Assembly: GCA_965371805.1 (NCBI GenBank)
Contig: CBDUZW010000025.1
Location: 1 to 56,887 of the forward strand
Direction of reading: 5' to 3'
Length of the DNA stretch: 56,887 nucleotides
Origin: JAOZTV01 sp965371805
GTDB taxonomy: Bacteria; Acidobacteriota; Aminicenantia; UBA2199
Below, piece by piece: positions 16,824 through 24,672 of the stretch. Within the stretch, counting starts at the first letter, position 1. Each line of letters starts with the position of its first letter. The notes under the pieces are model-generated. The model saw only the letters and a list, made by a program, of their open reading frames with translations, did not search any database and had not been told where the DNA came from. The position numbers and the translations under genes are program-made.

Positions 16824-17546
16824 ATGATGAATGAAAAAAAAAGCATTAGTATTAAAATCGGAGATATTCTATTCAAATATAGATCTTTTACACCGATGCC
16901 ATTAATTATAATAGTCCTGATTTTTTTTAAACCATATGATTATGGAACAGATATAAATCTATTGATTACAATTGTTGGAGTATTTGTTAGTATTTTTGGA
17001 GAGATAATAAGAATGATTTCGGTTGGTTTCTCATATTCAGGAACATCGGGTAGAGAAAACTATTTAAAAGCAGAAAATTTAAATATAAGCGGTATTTACT
17101 CTATAGTGAGAAACCCTTTATATATAGGAAATATCTTAATGTTTAGCGGATTACTAATGGTCTATTTAAATGTTTACGCACTATTAGCTTTTGTATCTTT
17201 TATGCTCTTGCAATACCATTTTATTATAAGGTCTGAAGAAAACTATCTTAAGGGTTTATATAAAGAAGACTATTCAAATTATTGTAGCAGTATTAACAGT
17301 ATTCTTCCAAAATTCTCCGAATTCAAAAAACCAAACTTATATTTCAATTTAAAAAAAGTTTTTTTTAAAGAAAATGATTCAATATTTAATATGGTTGTTA
17401 TGTTTGTTATACTCCTGGCAATAAGAGAAAAACATTTTTCATCAATATATATAGCAATAATAATTGTTCTTATTCTAATCTATATCTTTATAAAGATCTG
17501 GAAAAAAAAAGGAAATGTTGAGATTTTAGATAAAATTAGAAAATAG
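16824..17546 (+). CDS. ICMT/NnrU-like membrane methyltransferase
   Basis: A 240-residue integral membrane protein with about five hydrophobic segments. It has the isoprenylcysteine/phospholipid methyltransferase signature GIYSIVRNPLYIGNILMF (residues 92-109) followed by the paired acidic residues RSEENYLKGLYKEDY. In this family these regions bind S-adenosylmethionine at the membrane face. Bacterial members methylate various small lipophilic substrates and the substrate here cannot be read from sequence. AGAGGA precedes the ATG, and the 7-nt gap after the PgaB-like gene suggests one operon. Confidence 0.72.
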   Translation: MMNEKKSISIKIGDILFKYRSFTPMPLIIIVLIFFKPYDYGTDINLLITIVGVFVSIFGEIIRMISVGFSYSGTSGRENYLKAENLNISGIYSIVRNPLYIGNILMFSGLLMVYLNVYALLAFVSFMLLQYHFIIRSEENYLKGLYKEDYSNYCSSINSILPKFSEFKKPNLYFNLKKVFFKENDSIFNMVVMFVILLAIREKHFSSIYIAIIIVLILIYIFIKIWKKKGNVEILDKIRK

Positions 17547-17560
17547 TTTTTGATATTTTA

Positions 17561-17595
17561 GTAAGGACGAATATATTTGAAACATTCATCCTTAC
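17561..17595 (+). terminator. Probable intrinsic terminator between convergent genes
   Basis: A 12-bp stem with one mismatch (GTAAGGACGAAT at 17561-17572 opposite ATTCATCCTTAC at 17584-17595) with an 11-nt loop, followed on the plus strand by GCTTTTG. It lies between the convergent methyltransferase and chemoreceptor genes, where a terminator for the plus-strand operon is expected. The U-tract is short, so the call is moderate. Confidence 0.5.
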
Positions 17596-17620
17596 GCTTT
17601 TGTATAATTCTTTTTTATAT

Positions 17621-19594
17621 CTATAATTTAAATTTTAATACAAGTTCTTTGAGATTGGATGAATTTTCTTTAAGATCATTCCCCGTATTTGTAAGTTCTC
17701 TCGATAGAGAAACATTCTGATTTAAAACATTTTCTAATTGATTGACAGCAACACTGATTTGATCAATTCCAGTAAGTTGTTCTGTTGAACCCTCTGTTAT
17801 CTGATTTATTGTTTTTGCCGTATTGTCGATTACCTGCTTAATAGATGTAAAAAACTCAGATGTCTGGTTAACAAGATCTGTACCTTTTTGAGTAGCTTGA
17901 AGATTATCAGTAACGATTTCTTGAATTGATTTTGAAGATTCGGCAGTTTTTTGAGCAAGATTTCTAACTTCGGATGCAACCACAGCAAATCCTCTCCCTG
18001 CTTCTCCGGCTCTAGCAGCTTCAACTGCAGCATTCAGAGCAAGAAGATTTGTTTGAAAGCTAATGTCGTTGATAACAGATATGATATTATCTATTTGTTT
18101 GCTTGAATTATTAATTTGTTCCATTGTACTTGTAACACTATCTATAAGGTCCTGTTTAGTGTTAAGCTCAGTAATAAAATCGTTTAAGGTGTTATTTGCC
18201 GTAACTGTATTCTCTTGAGTCTGTTTTAAAACTGCTGAAAATTCTTCTAAAGTAGTAGAGGTCTCAGTAATAGATGCAGCCTGTTCATTTGTTCTTGAAA
18301 ACAGGTCATTGCTTCCTGTAGAAACCTCTTGTACAGATGTTTGGATTTTTGTTTCTGTCTCTTTAACATTGATTATGATTTCCCTCAAACTATCTACAAC
18401 ATTATTATAGGATTCTGAGATCTCGCCTATTTCATTTTTTTCAATATTCTCGATTTTGAGATCTAACTCTCCATTTGAAAGATGAATAAGTCTGCCTTTT
18501 ATCATATATATTGGCTTGATAAGTTGCTTTGTGAAAAAAAATGATATAATAATTCCGAGAACTAAACAGACTAGTATAATTATAATTGAAATGAATAATA
18601 TTTTTTCCAGTATACCAAGAAAGTCTTCATGATAAGAACTAGGAGCAATAATCCAGTCAAGTTCAGGGAAATACGAATAGGCTGCTACTTTTAGTCTTGA
18701 AGATGATTCACCCTTATTCTTCCATGGATAATATGCAATCCCACATTTGTTTCCTTTTAAGGTCTTACCGGTATTACATATCTCCTGAATGAACAACTTT
18801 CCATTAGAGTCCTTTGCGTTAAAAATGTTTTCGCCATCTCTTTTTCGTTTATAGGATACAATATAATTACCCTTACTATCAAGAATATAGACATATCCGG
18901 TTTTTCCTACTACTATTTTTGCGATATGATCTTTGAGAATGTTGATTTTATCTTCAATAAATCTTTTGTCAGCCAGTTCATCAAAATAGACACTAACACC
19001 AACAACCCACTTTCTCTTACTATCATGTACTAATGCAGCAATTTTATCTCTTGCTATCTTTTCATCCTTATTTTTCCATGGATAGATTTGAAAATCAACC
19101 TTATTATCAATAAGAAGCTTTGTCTTTTTTATAGCTTCCTGGATGAATAAAACTCCATTTGAATCTTTGGCATTAAAGATATTTTCGCCATCCCTTTTTC
19201 TCCCAAAGGAAATAATATAATTCCCTTCATAATCTGTAACCCAGATATATCCAGTTTTACCAACTTCTATTGTGGATAATATGGTTTTTAATTCTTCATT
19301 GGTACCAGGGAATTTATCTATGAATTTAAACACTGCTTCAGCTTGAGATTTTATGATGTTTCTTGCCTGAATATTTATGTCTTTTTCAATTCGCTTGATT
19401 TCGTTATAATTATTAGAGATGAGAGTCTTTACCTGCAAAGATTGCTCTTTTAATGTATTTTCTATTTGTTCTTTCATATCCGAATCTAAAACTTTATAAT
19501 TGAATATTGCAAATAATAAAATAGGTAAAAGTATAAATAGAAAACTAAAAATATAAATTTGATTCTTTATTGTTAATTTAAAAAAAGATCTCAT
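17621..19594 (-). CDS. Methyl-accepting chemotaxis protein with tandem Cache sensor
   Basis: A 657-residue transmembrane chemoreceptor. Segment order: TM1 (about residues 13-31), an extracytoplasmic region with two Cache units (about 110-205 and 228-320), TM2 (331-354), HAMP (355-405) and a coiled-coil signalling domain with the conserved hairpin tip around NLLALNAAVEAARAGEAGRG. The two Cache units share an identical 16-residue stretch, RKRDGENIFNAKDSNG (residues 132-147 and 250-265), so this is a duplicated sensor of the Cache_3-Cache_2 type. No C-terminal CheR-docking pentapeptide is present. It should signal to CheA/CheW; the ligand is unknown. AGGAGG precedes the ATG. It is divergent from the double-MerR gene. 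Confidence 0.9.
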   Translation of the reverse strand: MRSFFKLTIKNQIYIFSFLFILLPILLFAIFNYKVLDSDMKEQIENTLKEQSLQVKTLISNNYNEIKRIEKDINIQARNIIKSQAEAVFKFIDKFPGTNEELKTILSTIEVGKTGYIWVTDYEGNYIISFGRKRDGENIFNAKDSNGVLFIQEAIKKTKLLIDNKVDFQIYPWKNKDEKIARDKIAALVHDSKRKWVVGVSVYFDELADKRFIEDKINILKDHIAKIVVGKTGYVYILDSKGNYIVSYKRKRDGENIFNAKDSNGKLFIQEICNTGKTLKGNKCGIAYYPWKNKGESSSRLKVAAYSYFPELDWIIAPSSYHEDFLGILEKILFISIIIILVCLVLGIIISFFFTKQLIKPIYMIKGRLIHLSNGELDLKIENIEKNEIGEISESYNNVVDSLREIIINVKETETKIQTSVQEVSTGSNDLFSRTNEQAASITETSTTLEEFSAVLKQTQENTVTANNTLNDFITELNTKQDLIDSVTSTMEQINNSSKQIDNIISVINDISFQTNLLALNAAVEAARAGEAGRGFAVVASEVRNLAQKTAESSKSIQEIVTDNLQATQKGTDLVNQTSEFFTSIKQVIDNTAKTINQITEGSTEQLTGIDQISVAVNQLENVLNQNVSLSRELTNTGNDLKENSSNLKELVLKFKL

Positions 19595-19698
19595 TTTATC
19601 CTCCTAATAAAACATGAAATAATCACTGCATATTACCACATAACTAAGAACTTTATTATATTAAAAAAAAAAAATCAACATTATTTTTGTTTTTTTGC

Positions 19699-19727
19699 TT
19701 GACAAATAAAATATTATTCTTTAACAT
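19699..19727 (+). promoter_or_regulatory. Sigma-70-type promoter of the double-MerR gene
   Basis: TTGACA at 19699-19704 (perfect -35), a 17-nt spacer, and TAACAT at 19722-19727 (-10, 4 of 6). Transcription would start near 19734, about 45 nt before the GTG start. The normal 17-nt spacer differs from the 19-20 nt spacers activated by classical MerR proteins, and the palindromes lie downstream rather than between the hexamers, which suggests repression. Confidence 0.6.
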
Positions 19728-19763
19728 GTACGTATACGTATAGTATAGCATGTACGCATGCGT
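19725..19763 (+). promoter_or_regulatory. Twin palindromic operator, candidate MerR-type site
   Basis: Two copies of CATGTACGYATRCGT begin at 19725 and 19749, 24 bp apart. The first contains the perfect 12-bp palindrome TACGTATACGTA (19729-19740) and the second the 10-bp palindrome ACGCATGCGT. They overlap the predicted -10 end and transcription start of the regulator gene. Such paired palindromes in an otherwise A+T-rich gap are best explained as binding sites for the adjacent regulator. Confidence 0.6.
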
Positions 19764-19779
19764 TGTATGGAGGTGCTGA

Positions 19780-20517
19780 GTGGCAAAGGAAAATATATTC
19801 ATAATTAATGAATTGATCAAAGATCTGGGGATTTCTGAGGAAGTAATAAAAAAAATTGAGGATTATAAAATTATTGTTCCTATGGGGGTTACAAAAGATA
19901 GAATTCCATTCTATTCCGGGGACAATAAAAAACAATTTCTCTATATTAAAAATATGTTTGAGCTTGGCTATACAATTGAAGAAATTCAGAGAATTGTTAA
20001 GAAAGTTGGTTTCCCGAAGGGACTTGATAAGAATCAAGGCAAAGGAGTAGGCAAGCTATTAACTGTTGGTGATCTGGCAGCAAAAGTAGATGTTAGTATC
20101 CGTACAATTAAACATTGGGAAGAGAAGGGGATAATTGAGTCTGATATGAGAAGTGACGGTGGTTTCAGACTTTTTTCAGAGTCCTATATATATCTATGTA
20201 AACTTATTCTTGATCTTCAATTGTTTGGATATTCATTAAGTCAGATAAAAACCATATCAGGGCTTTTTAGAGAATTTTTAAAAATATCAAATGATCAGGG
20301 AATCTACTCAAAGGAAATGACTTTGGGGAAAATTGAAAATATGAATATCGAGATAATGTCTCTTAAAAATAAAATCACTTTATTTAAGGAAGGAATTACA
20401 CGCTGGGAAGAGTTATTGGCAAAAAAAAAAAAAGAATTACATTCAATAAAAAAGAGTAATGAAAAGAGACAAGATTTAAAGAAAAAGGAAAAAAATGACT
20501 TATCTAAAAATTTATGA
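19780..20517 (+). CDS. MerR-family regulator with two HTH domains
   Basis: A 245-residue DNA-binding protein. The second MerR domain is clear at about residues 93-165 (LLTVGDLAAKVDVSIRTIKHW, then EKGIIESDMRSDGGFRLF, and GYSLSQIKTI). The first 80 residues look like a degenerate copy: FIINELIKDLGISEEVIKKI, a divergent wing, then ELGYTIEEIQRIV. A Lys/Glu-rich coiled coil fills residues 182-245, the usual MerR dimerisation helix, but no cysteine-rich effector site follows it. The start is GTG with GGAGG upstream. It overlaps the hydrolase gene by 23 nt. It probably binds the two palindromes at its own promoter; its effector is unknown. Confidence 0.8.
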   Translation: MAKENIFIINELIKDLGISEEVIKKIEDYKIIVPMGVTKDRIPFYSGDNKKQFLYIKNMFELGYTIEEIQRIVKKVGFPKGLDKNQGKGVGKLLTVGDLAAKVDVSIRTIKHWEEKGIIESDMRSDGGFRLFSESYIYLCKLILDLQLFGYSLSQIKTISGLFREFLKISNDQGIYSKEMTLGKIENMNIEIMSLKNKITLFKEGITRWEELLAKKKKELHSIKKSNEKRQDLKKKEKNDLSKNL

Positions 20518-21724
20518 TCATTTAAATAAGAAATTTAACTTAAAAGAAAAAAAAATCAGTTTGCCAGGATTGGGAATTGAAATTCACAATATTGAATTTA
20601 AATCAAAACATTCTAATCTTCTTCCGGGGGAGGATTTATATTCTTGTGAAAGGCATGATTTAGAGTTTATGAACGAGTATTCTTTCAAAGTTGAGGGTTT
20701 CCCTAAGCATTTGGAAAGTCTTGTAAGTTTAAAGGATTCTGAAATCAAAGAAAATATAAATTTCATTTATCCGGTTATAAGCAGGCTTGGAAAAAAAGAC
20801 AAAAACAGTATAATTCTTCTTCATGGGTTAAATGAAAAAAGTTGGGTAAAGTATCTCCCATGGGCCAAAGAACTCTCTATCAGGGCAAAGAAAAATGTTA
20901 TCTTATTCCCAATGGCATTTCATATAAACAGGGCACCAGATTCATGGAGTGATCCAAGGATAATGAGAGATGTCTCGAAATGGAAAATTGAAAATTATCC
21001 CAAAACATCTTCAAGTTCAATTGCAAATGCAGCTTTAAATACCAGATTACAATTTATGCCACAGAGATTTTTATGGTCAGGACTACAATCTTATTATGAT
21101 ATTATTGATCTTGTAAAGCATATCAATGCCGGTAGGCACTCAATAATAAATAAAGGAGGGAAGATAGATCTGTTTTCATACTCAATAGGGTCATTTCTTG
21201 CTGAAATAATTATGATGAGAAATCATGACAATATGTTTGAGCATTCGCGCTTATTTAATTTTTGTGGTGGTCCCATTCTTAGTAGGACTAGTCCTGTTTC
21301 AAAATATATACTTGACAGTGAAGCCAATATCGCAGTTTACTCATTTTTTATTGAAAATCTTGATTCTGAAATAAAAAGAGATAAACGGCTCGAACATTAT
21401 TTTAATTCTTCTCATCCAGTAGGGGAAGTGTTCCGGTCTATGTTGGACTATCAAAAAAAGAAGGAGTTCCGTGAATCCCGTTTTAGAGAAATAAGTAAGA
21501 GGGTTATGGCTCTAGGTCTTCGAAAAGATTCTGTTATTCCTCCTATTGAGATAATAAACACTTTAAAAGGCGAAGATAGAAAAATTCCCATAAAAGTAAA
21601 GATTCTTGACTTTGACTTTGATTATGACCATGTTGTACCTTTTCCTAGAAATGAAAAAATCGAAAAAAAAGTTGATAAAGCATTCAGGATTGTTTTTAAA
21701 ACTGCAGCTAATTTTTTAAAATAA
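20495..21724 (+). CDS. Alpha/beta hydrolase-fold protein, DUF6051-like
   Basis: A 409-residue protein without signal peptide. Alpha/beta-hydrolase features are visible: a strand plus oxyanion turn IILLHGLNE (residues 106-114), a nucleophile elbow SYSIG with Ser 230 (a serine replaces the first Gly of GxSxG), an Asp-rich strand and a candidate catalytic His 379 in DFDYDHVVPFP. The block ILFPMAFHINRAPDSW (136-151) resembles the uncharacterised DUF6051 family as I remember it; that assignment is from memory. AAGGA lies before the ATG. The gene begins inside the double-MerR gene, so the two are translationally coupled and probably functionally linked. The substrate is unknown; esterase, thioesterase or depolymerase activity is possible. 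Confidence 0.6.
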   Translation: MTYLKIYDHLNKKFNLKEKKISLPGLGIEIHNIEFKSKHSNLLPGEDLYSCERHDLEFMNEYSFKVEGFPKHLESLVSLKDSEIKENINFIYPVISRLGKKDKNSIILLHGLNEKSWVKYLPWAKELSIRAKKNVILFPMAFHINRAPDSWSDPRIMRDVSKWKIENYPKTSSSSIANAALNTRLQFMPQRFLWSGLQSYYDIIDLVKHINAGRHSIINKGGKIDLFSYSIGSFLAEIIMMRNHDNMFEHSRLFNFCGGPILSRTSPVSKYILDSEANIAVYSFFIENLDSEIKRDKRLEHYFNSSHPVGEVFRSMLDYQKKKEFRESRFREISKRVMALGLRKDSVIPPIEIINTLKGEDRKIPIKVKILDFDFDYDHVVPFPRNEKIEKKVDKAFRIVFKTAANFLK

Positions 21725-21861
21725 GAGGATGTATTGTGTAGTATGTTCTCATTTTTTAAATAAATAAGTTAATTGAATGATATGATAGTTAGTTTATTTT
21801 TTGTCACTATTGAATTTTGTTTATAAAATGAAAAAAACATTTAGATAAATCTCTCTTTCTA

Positions 21862-21890
21862 TTGCTTTTTTCTAAGTTTTTAATTATATA
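21862..21890 (+). promoter_or_regulatory. Candidate leaderless promoter of the xanthine dehydrogenase gene
   Basis: TTGCTT at 21862-21867 and TATATA at 21885-21890 are 17 nt apart, and the -10 ends 6 nt before the ATG at 21897, which has no Shine-Dalgarno sequence. Transcription would begin at about the start codon. A second candidate, TTGTCA (21801-21806) with TAAAAT (21824-21829), also 17 nt apart, would instead give a leader of about 60 nt. Confidence 0.4.
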
Positions 21891-21896
21891 TATATA

Positions 21897-24473
21897 ATGA
21901 AATTAAACAAAAAAGAAAAACCTATACAATTCAATTTAAATAATGAGATAATAACATATTCTGGAGATTTAAATTATTCTTTATTAAATTATCTTAGAAA
22001 TATTGAAGGAATTACCTCCGTCAAGGATGGTTGCTCCGGTCAGGCAGCATGTGGCGCATGTATGGTTGAGTTGGATGGAAAAGCTGTTTTGGCATGTGTA
22101 ACTAAAATGGGAAAATTAGATGGATCAAATATTGTTACAATAGAGGGGTTCCCAACTGAATTAAAGGACTTTTTAGCAAAGGCTTTTGTCTCAAAAGGAG
22201 CTGTTCAATGCGGGTTTTGTTCTCCCGGTTTTTTGACAAGGACAAAAATTTTATTAGAAAATAATCCAAATGCAAATAGAGAAGAGATAATTAAAGCCTT
22301 AAGATTTAATATATGTAGATGTACTGGATATATAAAAATTATTGAAGCAATTGAGACTGTAAGGGACTCTTTAAATAGTAATAAAAAAATAGATTTGAAT
22401 AAGGTTGCTGGTATAGGAAATAAATATCCTAAGTACAGAGCTTATGAAAAAGCTATTGGAACAAATCCTTTTGTTGATGATCTTAAATTTGGAAATATGC
22501 TATATGCTGTATTGAAATTCAGTGATCATCCAAGAGCAAAAGTATTAAATATAGACATATCGGATGCAGAAAACTCAAATGGAGTAAAAAAAGTGTTTAC
22601 CGGTAAGGATGTCCCAGGAAAGAGGCTTACGGGTTTAATAAAAAAAGATTGGCCTCTTATGGTTGTTGAAGGGGAAACGACAAGATATATAGGCGATGTT
22701 ATAGCCGGCGTTGTTGCAGATACAGAAGAAAATGCCAGAAAAGCTGCAGAATTGATTAAGGTTGATTATGAAGTTCTTGAGCCTTTAACAGATATGTTAA
22801 AAGCAGAAGAGAGTTCAATTATTATTGACCCTTCAGGTAATCTACTCGAAGATACAATAGTAAAAAGAGGAGAACCAATTGAGCAGGTTTTAGAAAATTC
22901 TATGTATGTTTCAAAGGGAACTTATCAAACCCAGAGAGTAGAGCATGCTTTTCTTGAGACTGAAGCTGCTATTGCCTTGCCCTGGGGAGATGATGGAATA
23001 GAACTTTTTTCTCAAGGGCAGGGAGTCTATGAAGACAGGATATCTGTAGCATCTATACTTGCACTGCCTGAAAAAAAGGTAAAGGTAACTTTAATTCCTA
23101 ATGGAGGTGGTTTTGGAGGGAAAGAGGATTTGACGGTACAAGGTCATGTTTCTCTATTTAGTTATATCTTAAAAGAACCGGTAAAACTTCATCTCAGGAG
23201 AGAGGAATCTATTCGAATGCATCCTAAAAGACATCCATTTCATATGAAATTTAGTGTTGGATGCGATAAGGATGGGATGTTGACTGGGATTAAAGCAAAA
23301 ATAACTGGAGATACAGGTGCATATGCTTCGGTGGGGATGAAGGTGCTTGAGAGAGCGGCTGGCCATGCAACTGGTGCTTATAATGTTCCTAATGTTGATC
23401 TCTCTGCAAAGGCTTTTTACACAAATAATATTCCCTGCGGAGCAATGCGGGGATTTGGAGTTAATCAGGTTGTTTTTGCAATTGAAGGTTGTATTGATGA
23501 ACTCTGTGAAAAAGGCGGTTTTGACAGATGGCAGTTTAGATATGATAATGCACTTATAAATGGGTCCAAAACAGCAACCGGGCAGATACTGAAAGAGGCT
23601 GTTGGTGTTAGGAAAACCTTACTAGCTGTGAAGGATCTTTTTTATAAGACAAAATATGCAGGGCTTGCCTGTGGTATAAAAAATTGTGGTGTGGGAAATG
23701 GAATGTCTGATTATAGTGAGGTCAAAATCCAGGTTTCTAACAATAGAGTTATTATTCATCATGGTTGGACGGAAATGGGGCAGGGAGTAAATACTGTTGC
23801 AATACAGACATTATATGAAGAGACCGGCATAGATCCATCTATTATGAGAGTTAAGGTTAGTACTGAAAATGAAGCAAGATCAGGAATGACAACCTCAAGT
23901 AGAGGAACATCACTTGTTGGAAATGCAATAATCAAAGCTGCAGAAGAATTGAAAAAGGATCTGAAAAAAAAAAGTCTGGATGAATTATCAGGGAAAACAT
24001 ATTTTGGAAGATGGAGTTTTGATGATTCGACAAAACCCGGTGCAAAGGGTGAGGTTATCACGCACTACTCTTATAGTTATGCAACTCAATTAGTATCACT
24101 GGATGATAATGGAAATATTGATACTGTTTATGCTGCACATGATGCTGGAAAAATAATGAATAGAACTCTCTTTGAAGGACAGATTCAAGGGGCTGTTCAC
24201 ATGGGACTGGGTTATGCCTTATCTGAAAATCTGCCTATGGAAAAGGGTTTTTTAAAAAGTACAAGATACAGAGATCTTGGGCTTTTAAGTATAGCTGATA
24301 TGCCAAAAGTTGTTGTTATGGGCGTTGAAGAGGAAGACCCACTTGGTCCATATGGAGCAAAAGGAGTAGGAGAAATCGGGCTTGTCCCAACTGCAGGTGC
24401 CCTGTGTAATGCCTTATATCAATTTGATGGAAAAAGAAGATTTATTTTGCCTGTTAATAAAAATAAAGATTAA
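21897..24473 (+). CDS. Xanthine dehydrogenase, selenium-dependent type (fused Fe-S and molybdopterin domains)
   Basis: An 858-residue molybdenum hydroxylase. Residues 1-155 hold two [2Fe-2S] clusters (Cys 46, 52, 55, 67; then Cys 105, 108, 140, 142). Residues 175-850 are the molybdopterin-binding part with GGGFGGKED, GAMRGFGVNQ and the catalytic Glu 826 in GAKGVGEIG. There is no FAD domain. Architecture and details such as KKDWPLMVVEGETTRYIGD and YGAKGVGEIG match the Se-dependent xanthine dehydrogenase family, which uses a labile selenium ligand rather than selenocysteine; no in-frame TGA is present. The first cluster has Cys-x5-Cys rather than the usual x4. It would oxidise purines in the cytoplasm. 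The SsnA gene next to it supports the assignment. Confidence 0.85.
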   Translation: MKLNKKEKPIQFNLNNEIITYSGDLNYSLLNYLRNIEGITSVKDGCSGQAACGACMVELDGKAVLACVTKMGKLDGSNIVTIEGFPTELKDFLAKAFVSKGAVQCGFCSPGFLTRTKILLENNPNANREEIIKALRFNICRCTGYIKIIEAIETVRDSLNSNKKIDLNKVAGIGNKYPKYRAYEKAIGTNPFVDDLKFGNMLYAVLKFSDHPRAKVLNIDISDAENSNGVKKVFTGKDVPGKRLTGLIKKDWPLMVVEGETTRYIGDVIAGVVADTEENARKAAELIKVDYEVLEPLTDMLKAEESSIIIDPSGNLLEDTIVKRGEPIEQVLENSMYVSKGTYQTQRVEHAFLETEAAIALPWGDDGIELFSQGQGVYEDRISVASILALPEKKVKVTLIPNGGGFGGKEDLTVQGHVSLFSYILKEPVKLHLRREESIRMHPKRHPFHMKFSVGCDKDGMLTGIKAKITGDTGAYASVGMKVLERAAGHATGAYNVPNVDLSAKAFYTNNIPCGAMRGFGVNQVVFAIEGCIDELCEKGGFDRWQFRYDNALINGSKTATGQILKEAVGVRKTLLAVKDLFYKTKYAGLACGIKNCGVGNGMSDYSEVKIQVSNNRVIIHHGWTEMGQGVNTVAIQTLYEETGIDPSIMRVKVSTENEARSGMTTSSRGTSLVGNAIIKAAEELKKDLKKKSLDELSGKTYFGRWSFDDSTKPGAKGEVITHYSYSYATQLVSLDDNGNIDTVYAAHDAGKIMNRTLFEGQIQGAVHMGLGYALSENLPMEKGFLKSTRYRDLGLLSIADMPKVVVMGVEEEDPLGPYGAKGVGEIGLVPTAGALCNALYQFDGKRRFILPVNKNKD

Positions 24474-24485
24474 TGTGTTTATAAA

Positions 24486-24565
24486 GGGTACCCACGAGGG
24501 CACCCCTACGATAAATCCTGATTTATGATTTGTTATATTGTAGGGGCAATCACTTGTGGTTCCCC
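24486..24565. repeat. Palindromic intergenic repeat element
   Basis: An imperfect inverted repeat of about 80 nt. The left arm GGGTACCCACGAGGGCACCC and following CTAC (24486-24509) pairs with the right arm GTAGGGGCAATCACTTGTGG and following TTCCCC (24540-24565). A short inner hairpin ATAAAT-CCTG-ATTTAT (24511-24526) lies between them. It is far richer in G+C than its surroundings and resembles GTAGGGGC-type dispersed palindromes seen in many genomes. It could also act as a terminator or mRNA stabiliser between xdh and ssnA. Confidence 0.6.
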
Positions 24566-24672
24566 ACTAACCCAGTTATCATAATAGAAAGATAATGTAT
24601 GCATATAAAAAATTTGACTTTTTTTTCTGTAATGATACACTTTTTCTGTTATATAATAAGGAGAAGCAGAAA

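Noticed and set aside
19655..19660. TATAAT on the minus strand upstream of the chemoreceptor gene as its promoter
   Set aside because: A TTGATT lies only 12 nt upstream and no -35-like hexamer sits at 16-18 nt, so the promoter could not be supported.
21897..24473. Selenocysteine coding in the XDH
   Set aside because: No in-frame TGA is present; this enzyme type uses a labile selenium atom instead.
24652..24657. TATAAT just before the ssnA ribosome site as a -10
   Set aside because: A start 7 nt later would leave the AAGGAG at or before the mRNA end, and no -35 lies 17 nt upstream.
24595..24672. N-terminal 26 codons upstream of SsnA
   Set aside because: The stretch is Phe-rich and unlike homologues, and AAGGAG is placed for the TTG at 24673, so I treated it as untranslated.
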